From an uncultured Ruminococcus sp. (GTDB lineage Bacteria > Bacillota > Clostridia > Oscillospirales > Ruminococcaceae), in assembly GCA_902772615.1 (NCBI GenBank), contig CACYBC010000170.1, positions 1-11,708 of the forward strand: a stretch of DNA of 11,708 nucleotides, read 5' to 3'. Position numbers and translations under genes: made by a program. The notes beneath the pieces were generated by a model that did not search any database, was not told where the DNA came from, and saw only the letters and a list, made by a program, of their open reading frames with translations. Positions 1 through 7,200 of the stretch are shown piece by piece. The first letter of the stretch is position 1. Each line of letters begins with the position of its first letter.

Positions 1-4
1 TCAT
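1..4 (-). CDS. Possible start of an off-window minus-strand gene
   Basis: Reading the minus strand, an ATG begins at base 4 and only four bases of the frame lie in the window. It is preceded by GAAAGGTG (bases 20 to 13), a fair ribosome binding site 8 bases from the ATG, and this site overlaps the stop codon of the acetyltransferase. The arrangement looks like a second gene co-transcribed with the acetyltransferase. Nothing can be said about its product, and a chance ATG cannot be excluded. Confidence 0.3.
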
Positions 5-18
5 GTGCCGTTCACCTT

Positions 19-570
19 TCAGATGTTCGGATTGATCTTATAGTAGGCCTTTATGTCGCGGTAGCTGCCTCCGTAGAAGAGCTCATCCTTTCTGAGACCT
101 TCCTCCGGGGTCATGCCGCATTTCTGCATAACCCTGCCTGACGCGGCATTCTCCGCTATGTGGGTGCAGACCACCTTGTGGATGCCTTTGGAAAAGAGAA
201 AATCGATCACGGCTGTCAGCGCTTCTGTCATATAGCCGCGGTTCCAGTATCTCCTGCCGAGGGCATAGCCGACCTCAGTCGTGCGGAATATGTCGTCGGC
301 CGAACTGCACTGGTGTATCATGCCTATGACTTCTCCGCTTTCCTTCTCGACTATCGCGAAACCGTATCTCCTGGTCCTGGCAAAGAAATCAACAGTGCTT
401 TCCAGCGAGAATGATGCGCGGTCATCGGTGTATTTCATTATATAGTAGCGCAGGACATCGCGGTCATTCGCGATGTTGCGGAAGATGGCGTCTGCATCGC
501 TGTAGCGCAGAGCTCTGAGAGTGAGATGAGGCGTGTCAAGACGCGCAGAAGCGTCATAGGAAGAATCCAT
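19..570 (-). CDS. GNAT-family N-acetyltransferase, RimJ/RimL type
   Basis: Predicted 183-residue cytoplasmic acetyltransferase that would move an acetyl group from acetyl-CoA to an amine; the substrate cannot be read from sequence. The N-terminal LDTPHLTLRALRYSDADAIF (11-30) is the usual opening of RimJ/RimL-type proteins. The acetyl-CoA loop is YWNRGYMTEAL (108-118), followed by NAASGRVMQKCGM (141-153), matching the family's N-x-x-S-x-x-x-x-x-K-x-G block. The start at 570 is chosen because GGGGAGGT lies 5 bases upstream; an in-frame GTG at 615 would add 15 residues but has no ribosome binding site. It is transcribed divergently from hprK and may be first of a small operon leaving the window on the left. 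The family includes ribosomal-protein and antibiotic acetyltransferases, so a precise role is not assigned. Confidence 0.88.
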   Translation of the reverse strand: MDSSYDASARLDTPHLTLRALRYSDADAIFRNIANDRDVLRYYIMKYTDDRASFSLESTVDFFARTRRYGFAIVEKESGEVIGMIHQCSSADDIFRTTEVGYALGRRYWNRGYMTEALTAVIDFLFSKGIHKVVCTHIAENAASGRVMQKCGMTPEEGLRKDELFYGGSYRDIKAYYKINPNI

Positions 571-575
571 TTCCG

Positions 576-583
576 ACCTCCCC
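576..583 (-). promoter_or_regulatory. Ribosome binding site that fixes the acetyltransferase start
   Basis: On the minus strand GGGGAGGT stands 5 bases before the ATG at 570. It is the only good site upstream of any in-frame start of the acetyltransferase, so it argues against the longer frame beginning with GTG at 615. Confidence 0.75.
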
Positions 584-622
584 GCAGGTACCGGGAACTG
601 CCTTTGCATAGGCACGATTTGT

Positions 623-651
623 TTGATTAAAACTGGTACTAAAATTATAAT
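623..651 (+). promoter_or_regulatory. Sigma-A-type promoter for the hprK-murB-rapZ-whiA-dnaE-pfkA run
   Basis: TTGATT (623-628) and a perfect TATAAT (646-651) are separated by 17 bases, the optimal spacing. A start near 658 would leave only about 14 bases before the hprK ATG at 672, so the GGAGG ribosome binding site would sit at the extreme 5' end of the message. No other convincing promoter is seen upstream of the cluster within the window. Confidence 0.7.
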
Positions 652-672
652 AGTATCGGAGGAATATGACTA
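644..672 (-). promoter_or_regulatory. Candidate minus-strand promoter for the acetyltransferase
   Basis: On the minus strand TAGTCA (672 to 667, four of six matches to TTGACA) is followed after 17 bases by a perfect TATAAT (649 to 644). This would start transcription near 637 and leave a leader of about 65 bases before the acetyltransferase ATG. The -10 box overlaps the plus-strand -10 box of hprK because ATTATAAT is a palindrome, and the -35 box lies over the hprK start codon. The palindromic sequence makes one of the two -10 matches partly automatic, so this promoter is less sure than the plus-strand one. Confidence 0.4.
658..662 (+). promoter_or_regulatory. Ribosome binding site deciding the hprK start
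   Basis: GGAGG ends 9 bases before the ATG at 672 but only 3 bases before the in-frame ATG at 666. The wider spacing is the workable one, so the shorter protein (beginning MANYTIS) is preferred. Confidence 0.6.
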
Positions 673-1592
673 TGGCCAATTACACCATTTCGATAGAAAG
701 TTTCGTTCAGGCACTCAAGCTCGAAGTGATCTACGCGCCGTCACCGCTCAGCGAACTGTATCTGGATACGGCGGAGATAAACAGGCCCGGCCTTATCATC
801 ACAGGCTTTACCGAACACTTCGATCCGCACAGGATACAGATCATAGGACTGATGGAGCAGTCATATCTCGACAAGGAGACTCCGCAGGAGAGATACGAGT
901 CTCTCAAGAGGATCTTTTCCAGAAGACCGTGTCTCGTGGCGATAGCCAGAGACCTGGAGATATATGACGACGAGCTCAAACTTGCCAAGGAATATGCCGT
1001 GCCCCTTGTCAGGACGAGCATGAAGACATCCGACTTCATGTCGGCGACTATCGGTCACCTCAATGTGGAACTCGGACAGAGAGTGACATGGCACGGAGAA
1101 CTCATAGAGGTGTACGGCACGGGCGTCCTCATCATCGGGGACAGCGGGATCGGAAAGAGCGAGACCGCGGTGGAGATGCTCAAGAGGGGACACCGTCTGG
1201 TGGCTGATGATGCCGTCGAACTCAGAAGAGTCTCGGATATAAGCATAGTGGGATCTGCGCCCGAGAACACCAGGTACTTCATGGAACTCAGGGGGATCGG
1301 CATAGTGAACGTAAAGCAGCTGTTCGGGATGGGAGCCGTCAAGGACAGCGAGAAGGTCGACCTGATAGTCAAGCTGGAGCCCTGGGATTCCGATAAAACA
1401 TACACCAATTTCGGCGTCGGGGATGAGCATATGGATATCCTCGGCATAAAGATCCCGATGATCACCATTCCGGTGAAGCCCGGCAGAAACCTTGCAGTGA
1501 TCCTGGAGGTCGCTGCCATGAACCACAGAGACAGACAGATGGGCTACAATGCCGAACAGGAGCTTCTGAGCTCCCTCGGCCTGACCATGTGA
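672..1592 (+). CDS. hprK: HPr kinase/phosphorylase
   Basis: Bifunctional enzyme that phosphorylates HPr of the sugar phosphotransferase system on a serine and also removes that phosphate, thereby setting carbon catabolite repression in Gram-positive bacteria; it works as a cytoplasmic hexamer. The 306 residues match the family length (about 310). The N-terminal domain is followed by HGELIEVYG (141-149), the P-loop GDSGIGKS (156-163), the catalytic acidic pair in VADD (177-180), the family signature LRGIGIVNVKQLFG (207-220) and the C-terminal block PGRNLAVILEVAAMN. His141, Lys162 and Asp179/Asp180 correspond closely in position to active-site residues studied in the Lactobacillus enzyme. First gene of the run, 13 bases before murB. 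No HPr or Crh gene is in the window. All key residues are present; identification is firm. Confidence 0.97.
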   Translation: MANYTISIESFVQALKLEVIYAPSPLSELYLDTAEINRPGLIITGFTEHFDPHRIQIIGLMEQSYLDKETPQERYESLKRIFSRRPCLVAIARDLEIYDDELKLAKEYAVPLVRTSMKTSDFMSATIGHLNVELGQRVTWHGELIEVYGTGVLIIGDSGIGKSETAVEMLKRGHRLVADDAVELRRVSDISIVGSAPENTRYFMELRGIGIVNVKQLFGMGAVKDSEKVDLIVKLEPWDSDKTYTNFGVGDEHMDILGIKIPMITIPVKPGRNLAVILEVAAMNHRDRQMGYNAEQELLSSLGLTM

Positions 1593-1593
1593 C

Positions 1594-1599
1594 GGAGGA
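1594..1599 (+). promoter_or_regulatory. Ribosome binding site supporting the murB TTG start
   Basis: GGAGGA lies immediately after the hprK stop. Its GGAGG core ends 7 bases before the TTG at 1606, and no ATG or GTG in the murB frame lies at a usable distance, so TTG is taken as the start. Confidence 0.7.
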
Positions 1600-1605
1600 C
1601 AGGAT

Positions 1606-2508
1606 TTGAAACGCAGGACAGCAGAGCTTCTGAACGGCATAACGGATCTCCGCGTGGATGAGAGCGGGGATCTCTCGCTGCTGACAGGCTTCAGGACCGG
1701 GGGAAGGGCCGTCATTGCAGTTCCTCAGAGCAGACAGGCACTGATAGAAACTGTCAATGTGCTCAGGAAACAGGAGGAGAAGCATTTTATACTCGGCAAC
1801 GGGAGCAATGTCCTGGCCATGGACGACGGATATGACGGCATCGTGGTCCTCACAAGGGAAGCGTGTTCGCAGATAGAAGCAGACGGCACCAGGGTGCGCG
1901 CCGGCGCGGGAGCATCGCTTGCGGATGTGTGCAGAAAGGCCTGCAGCGAAGGACTCACCGGACTGGAGTTTGCGTTCGGCATCCCGGGATCTGTGGGAGG
2001 CGCTGTATTCATGAATGCCGGGGCGTACGGCGGAGAGATGAAGGACGTCCTCGCAGAGGTGGAATATCTGGACAGCGACGGACAGGTGACGGTTTCCCGC
2101 GCAGAAGACCTTGAGATGTCCTACAGGAGCAGCTGGTTCCAGGATAACCGGGATACGGTGATCCTGTCGGCGGTGTTCGCTCTCGGCTGCGGCGACAGCG
2201 AGGTCATCCGCGGCACGATGCGGGAGACCATGAACAAGCGCATAGAGAAGCAGCCGCTGGAATATCCCAGCTGCGGCAGCACGTTCAAGAGACCTCAGGG
2301 AAGCTACGCTTCCAAACTCATCGATGAGTGCGGACTGAAGGGAATGACGGTCGGAGGGGCTCAGGTGAGCGAGAAGCATGCAGGTTTCGTGATAAACAGG
2401 GGAGGAGCCACCTCCTCGGATATCCTGGAGCTCATAGACCGGATAAAGGAACGTGTCAGTGAGATGACCGGATACGAGCTTGAATGTGAGATAGAATTTC
2501 TTGATTGA
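1606..2508 (+). CDS. murB: UDP-N-acetylenolpyruvoylglucosamine reductase
   Basis: FAD enzyme of the second committed step of peptidoglycan synthesis: NADPH-dependent reduction of UDP-GlcNAc-enolpyruvate to UDP-MurNAc in the cytoplasm. The 300 residues match the short form of MurB found in Bacillota. Visible are the FAD-binding stretch FRTGGRAVIAVP (29-40), GNGSNVL (64-70), GIPGSVGGAVFMNAG (125-139), the YRSSW block (173-177) with Arg174, and SCGSTFKRP (222-230), whose Ser225 aligns with the catalytic proton-donating serine. The C-terminal LECEIEFLD corresponds to the LEPEV-type ending; Glu295 fits the conserved glutamate. Start is TTG with a strong ribosome binding site. It sits 13 bases after hprK and 10 before rapZ, an arrangement common in Clostridia. 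Confidence 0.96.
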   Translation: MKRRTAELLNGITDLRVDESGDLSLLTGFRTGGRAVIAVPQSRQALIETVNVLRKQEEKHFILGNGSNVLAMDDGYDGIVVLTREACSQIEADGTRVRAGAGASLADVCRKACSEGLTGLEFAFGIPGSVGGAVFMNAGAYGGEMKDVLAEVEYLDSDGQVTVSRAEDLEMSYRSSWFQDNRDTVILSAVFALGCGDSEVIRGTMRETMNKRIEKQPLEYPSCGSTFKRPQGSYASKLIDECGLKGMTVGGAQVSEKHAGFVINRGGATSSDILELIDRIKERVSEMTGYELECEIEFLD

Positions 2509-2518
2509 CGGAGAATAA

Positions 2519-3379
2519 ATGGAACTACTGATCGTTTCGGGAAGAGCCGGAGCCGGGAAGACACAGGCTCTCAGCGCCTTTGAGGATATGGGATTCTACT
2601 GCGTGGACAATGTTCCGCCGTCCATGATCCCGGTGTTTGCGCGTATGGCGCAGCAGCTGGGAAGATTTCCGCGCATAGTGGTGGTAACTGACGTCAGGAC
2701 CGGAGATACATCGGCGGAACTGGAGCAGTGCCTGCAGGAACTTAAGGAAGCAGGGATCTCGTTCAGGATACTTTTCCTTGACTGTGCAGACGAAGAGATA
2801 GAGCGGCGCTACCGCGAGACCAGAAGGAGACATCCTCTGGAAGGCGCGGGAGACGGATCGATCATCGATGCCGTCAGAAGAGAGAAGTACATGCTCAACA
2901 GCATACAGGAAGTCGCCGACTTCAGGATCGACACCACCAGGATATCGGTAAAGCAGCTGCGCGAGCAGCTCATATCCATGTTCGCGGAGGAACCGGACCG
3001 CCTGATGAGCATCAGATTCATATCCTTCGGGTACAAGTACGGCGTGCCGGAGGAGGCGGATCTCATGCTGGACGTGAGATGCCTGCCGAACCCGTTCTAT
3101 GTGGACGAACTCAGACACAGGACCGGGCTTGACGCAGATGTCAGGAACTATGTGTTCGATTCCGCGTCCACAGAGGAGGTCATGGCAAAGGTGAAGTCGC
3201 TTCTGGACACTCTTCTGCCTCTTTATCGGGAGGAGGGTAAGACCTCTCTTGTGGTCGGCGTCGGCTGCACCGGAGGGCGTCACCGCTCGGTGGCTGTTGC
3301 CGAGGACCTCAACAGTTATATAAGCTCACTGGGATACAGGAGCAGAGTGATACACAGGGACATAGGAAAGGTCAGCTGA
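2519..3379 (+). CDS. rapZ: RapZ/YvcJ-family nucleotide-binding protein
   Basis: P-loop protein that binds and hydrolyses nucleotides. In Escherichia coli RapZ is an RNA-binding adapter guiding RNase E to the sRNA GlmZ and so tuning glucosamine-6-phosphate synthesis; in Bacillus the homologue YvcJ affects competence, and its molecular role is less clear. The 286 residues match the family. P-loop GRAGAGKT (8-15) differs slightly from the usual G-x-SGAGKS. Further family blocks are GFYCVDNVPP (25-34), VVVTDVRTGD (54-63), LFLDCADEEIERRYRETRR (85-103), SFGYKYGVPEEADLMLDVRC (169-188) and the C-terminal GCTGGRHRSV (249-258), which in RapZ belongs to the RNA-binding half. Whether RNA is bound here is inference. 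GGAG lies 5 bases before the ATG. The stop shares one base with the whiA start; no yvcK lies between. Confidence 0.95.
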   Translation: MELLIVSGRAGAGKTQALSAFEDMGFYCVDNVPPSMIPVFARMAQQLGRFPRIVVVTDVRTGDTSAELEQCLQELKEAGISFRILFLDCADEEIERRYRETRRRHPLEGAGDGSIIDAVRREKYMLNSIQEVADFRIDTTRISVKQLREQLISMFAEEPDRLMSIRFISFGYKYGVPEEADLMLDVRCLPNPFYVDELRHRTGLDADVRNYVFDSASTEEVMAKVKSLLDTLLPLYREEGKTSLVVGVGCTGGRHRSVAVAEDLNSYISSLGYRSRVIHRDIGKVS

Positions 3380-4290
3380 TGAGTTTCTGTTCTGACTGCA
3401 AAAGCGAGATCATGGAATCGGCGCAGTTCGACAACTGCTGCCTGTATTCCCATATCTACGGGTTCCTTAGTTTCTTTCCCAGGATAAGCTCGTCGGAGCT
3501 GCTTCTGAACAGCGAGAATCTGGAGATACTGGAATATCTGGTCTCGCTCTTTGACAGGATCGGCGTCCAGCTGGGGGATGATGTCATAACGAAGGGAAAG
3601 AAGATCAACACGTTCCGCTGTACCGATGAGAATGTCTGCGAGAAGATCCTGTCGGATTTCTTTCTTTCGGACGGCCGGGTGCAGATGAAGATCAGCACAG
3701 ATCATTTCGCGTGCCAGAACTGCGCACGATCCTTTATCTCCGGAGCATTCCTGGCCGCAGGTGTCGTCAGCGAGCCTCACAAGGGCTACCACCTGGAGTT
3801 TTCGACGCACCGCCAGAGGATCGCCGCAGATCTCGCGGAACTGCTCAAGGCTCAGGGATTCGATGTCAAGCAGTCGGTGCGCGGATACGACAGCCTGGTG
3901 TATGTAAAGGACTCCAGCCAGATAGAGGATATACTGACCTTCATCGGGGCGCCTGTATGCTCCATGAAACTTATGGAAGAAAAGATAGTGAGAGATGTCC
4001 GCAACCAGGTCACCAGAAGGGTGAACTGCGAGAACGCCAACATGTCCAAGGCGGTCTCGGCGGCATACAAGGACATAGAACTGTTTGAAAGGTTCTTCAG
4101 GCACGGCGGAAGGAAAGTCCTCAGCAACGACCTGCTCAGAGCGGCGGATCTGAGGATCGCAAATCCGGATCTCTCGCTTGGAGAACTCGCGGACAGGACC
4201 GAGGACGGGATAACCAAGTCCGGAATGAGCCACAGACTTAGAAAGATCAGAGAGACTGCAAACGAATATCTGAATGAACATGATGATTGA
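3379..4290 (+). CDS. whiA: WhiA-family DNA-binding regulator
   Basis: WhiA proteins fuse a degenerate LAGLIDADG homing-endonuclease fold to a helix-turn-helix; they control sporulation septation in Streptomyces and influence division and chromosome segregation in Bacillus. Length 303, slightly below the usual 310-320. The opening MSFCSDCKSEI replaces the usual MSF-S-E-V-K-E-E-L. The endonuclease-like part includes GAFLAAGVVSEPHKGYHLEF (122-141) and TRRVNCENANMSKAV (212-226). The helix-turn-helix region ends in KSGMSHRLRKI (280-290). Odd points: Cys4/Cys7 and Cys112/Cys115 both form C-x-x-C pairs, and the normally conserved arginine of the LRGAFLA block is Ser121. Its ATG overlaps the rapZ stop (TGATG) and its end overlaps dnaE by up to 17 bases, suggesting translational coupling. 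Confidence 0.94.
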   Translation: MSFCSDCKSEIMESAQFDNCCLYSHIYGFLSFFPRISSSELLLNSENLEILEYLVSLFDRIGVQLGDDVITKGKKINTFRCTDENVCEKILSDFFLSDGRVQMKISTDHFACQNCARSFISGAFLAAGVVSEPHKGYHLEFSTHRQRIAADLAELLKAQGFDVKQSVRGYDSLVYVKDSSQIEDILTFIGAPVCSMKLMEEKIVRDVRNQVTRRVNCENANMSKAVSAAYKDIELFERFFRHGGRKVLSNDLLRAADLRIANPDLSLGELADRTEDGITKSGMSHRLRKIRETANEYLNEHDD

Positions 4291-7200
4291 AAGAGACGAC
4301 TTCGTACATCTGCATCTGCACACCGAGTTCAGCCTTCTGGACGGAGCGTGCCGGATAGACCGGCTGATGAAGAAGATCAGGGATAACGGTCAGACCGCTG
4401 TGGCCATCACCGACCACGGCGTGATGTACGGCTGCGTCGATTTTTATAAAGAGGCCAAGAACAACGGCATCAAGCCGATAATAGGCAGTGAGGTCTACGT
4501 TGCCCCGCGTTCCAGAAGGGACATGGTGTACAAAATAGACAGCACTCCGTATCACCTGGTCCTGCTGTGCAAGAACGAGACGGGATACAGGAACCTGATC
4601 AAGATGATCAGCATAGCCAACAGGGAGGGCTTCTACAACAAGCCCCGTGTGGACAGGGAACTGCTGGAACAGTACCACGAAGGGCTTATATGCCTTTCGG
4701 CATGTCTCGCCGGAGAGATTCCTCAGGCCCTGCTCAACGGCGATTTCCAGCGCGCAGAGGAAACAGCCAGATATTACAGGGATCTGTTCGGAAGGGACAA
4801 CTATTACATAGAACTGCAGAATCACGGCATCGAGGAGCAGATGAGGATCCTGCCGGATCTCATCCGTCTTGCCAGGGAACTGGACATACCGCTCGTCGCG
4901 ACGAATGACTGCCATTACATAGACAGATCCGACAGCGAGATGCAGCATATCCTTATCTGCATCCAGACGAACCACACCATCGACGACGATGATGTGATGG
5001 AATTCAAGACCGACAACTTCTACGTGAAGTCCACGGAGGAGATGTTCGACCTTTTCGGAGCCGTGCCCGAGGCGCTTACGAATACTAAGAAGATCGCCGA
5101 CATGTGCGATTTCGATTTTGAGTTCGGCGTCACGAAACTCCCGTATTTTGCAACGCCTGACGGAAGCGACAACCTTGATTTCTTCAACAGGCTCTGCGAT
5201 GAAGGCCTCAGAAGGAGATACGGTGACCATCCCGATCAGTCGATCATAGACAGGATGGAATATGAAAAATCGGTCGTGACCCAGATGGGTTACGTCGACT
5301 ATTACCTCATAGTCTGGGATTTCATAAACTATGCCAGACAGAACGATATCCCCGTCGGTCCGGGGCGCGGATCCGGAGCCGGAAGCATCGCTGCGTACTG
5401 CATGGGGATAACTGACCTTGACCCGATCAAATACAATCTGATCTTCGAGAGGTTCCTGAACCCCGAGAGGGTCAGCATGCCTGACTTTGACATAGACTTC
5501 TGCTATGAGAAGCGCTCCAAGGTCATAGAGTACGTCACCGAAAAATACGGTCCCACCCATGTGGCGCAGATCGTCACGTTCGGAACGATGGCTGCAAGAC
5601 TTGCCGTCCGCGATGTCGGAAGAGTCCTCGGCATGCCTTACGGACAGGTGGATACCGTAGCAAAGCTCATACCGCAGGAGCTCGGGATCACCATAGACAG
5701 GGCTTTCGAACGAAAGCCCGAGCTCAGACAGCTCTACGATTCCGACCCGCAGGTCAAGAGGCTGCTGGATCTCTCCATGAAGATCGAGGGGATGCCCAGA
5801 CATGCGTCGACACATGCCGCGGGCGTCGTCATCACGCGTGATGAAGTCAGCGACTATGTGCCTCTCGCCAAGAACGACGACAACTTCGTAACGCAGTTCA
5901 CGATGACCACCCTCGAGGAGCTCGGCCTGCTCAAGATGGACTTCCTGGGCCTGCGCACTCTGACGGTCATTGCTGACTGCGAGGATGAGATACAGAAGAC
6001 AGACCCGTCCTTCAGGATGAGCGAGGTCCCCTTTGACGACAGCGAAGTGTACGAGATGCTGTCTCAGGGGAACACATCGGGCGTGTTCCAGCTTGAATCC
6101 GGAGGGATGAGACAGCTTCTCATCAACATGAGACCCCGGAACCTTGAGGACATCATTGCCGTCATCTCGCTGTACCGCCCGGGTCCGATGGATTCGATCC
6201 CGACATATCTGGAGAACAGGAAGCATCCGGACAGCATCAGATACAGCACGGAAAAACTGAGGGATATACTGGATGTCACCAACGGAGTCATAATATATCA
6301 GGAGCAGGTCATGCAGATCTGCCGCGAACTTGCCGGATTCAGCCTCGGAAAGGCGGACATCGTGCGCCGCGCCATGGCGAAGAAAAAGAAATCCGAGATG
6401 GAGAAGAGCGGCAGGGAGTTCGTCGCGGGCTGCCGCGAGAACGGAATAAGCGAGGAAGTTGCCCAGGGCCTGTACGATGATATGGCTTCCTTCGCATCAT
6501 ACGCGTTCAACAAATCCCATGCAGCGGTGTATGCTGACGTTGCATACCAGACTGCATATCTGAAATGCCATTACCCCGTGGAGTTCATGGCTGCTCTGAT
6601 GACCAGCATCATCGACAGGACCGACAAGGTCATCGAGTACATCGCCGAATGTCACTCGCTGGGCATAGAGCTGCTGCCTCCGGACATCAACAGGAGCCGT
6701 GCCGGTTTCACGGTCGAGGACGGAAAGATCCGGTTTGGCCTCCTGGCAGTAAAAAACGTCGGAAGAAGCCTGATAGAATCGATGGTAAGGGAACGTGCAA
6801 ACGGACCGTTCACATCCTTCGTGGGCTTTTATAACCGTCTGGAATCCAACGAACTCAACAGACGCGCGGTCGAGAACCTGATCCGTTCCGGAGCCATGGA
6901 CTGCCTCGGTAAATCCAGAAAGAGCATGATGCTTGCGATCGAGATAGTCTCGAAGGCCGTGGAGAAGGAGAAAAGGGACAGCGTCGAAGGGCAGATCAGT
7001 TTCCTGGATCTGGAGGAGACAGGAGCCGCTGACAGATACACGGATGAGATGGTGGAGGATATGGGGGAATACTCCCAGGAAGAGATCCTCAAGGGAGAGA
7101 AGGAATCCACGGGACTCTACTTCTCGAGCCACCCGCTCAGGGCATATTCGGATTTCGTGGAACGCAACGGACTGCCGAACGTCGCATCCGTACTGTCAAG

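Noticed and set aside
587..592. GGTACC palindrome in the spacer before hprK
   Set aside because: A six-base palindrome is too short to support an operator call.
599..614. Short inverted repeat TGCCT/AGGCA in the acetyltransferase leader
   Set aside because: Only five base pairs with a 6-base loop; not distinguishable from chance and not near the start codon.
861..2379. Two long minus-strand open frames (about 284 and 305 residues) opposite hprK and murB
   Set aside because: Both are antisense to conserved genes and show no family motif; the low stop frequency follows from the codon habit.
4247..6226. A 659-residue open frame on the minus strand across the first half of dnaE
   Set aside because: It lies antisense to a certain gene, has no recognisable domains or ribosome binding site, and is rich in His, Val and Leu as expected for a codon-bias shadow.
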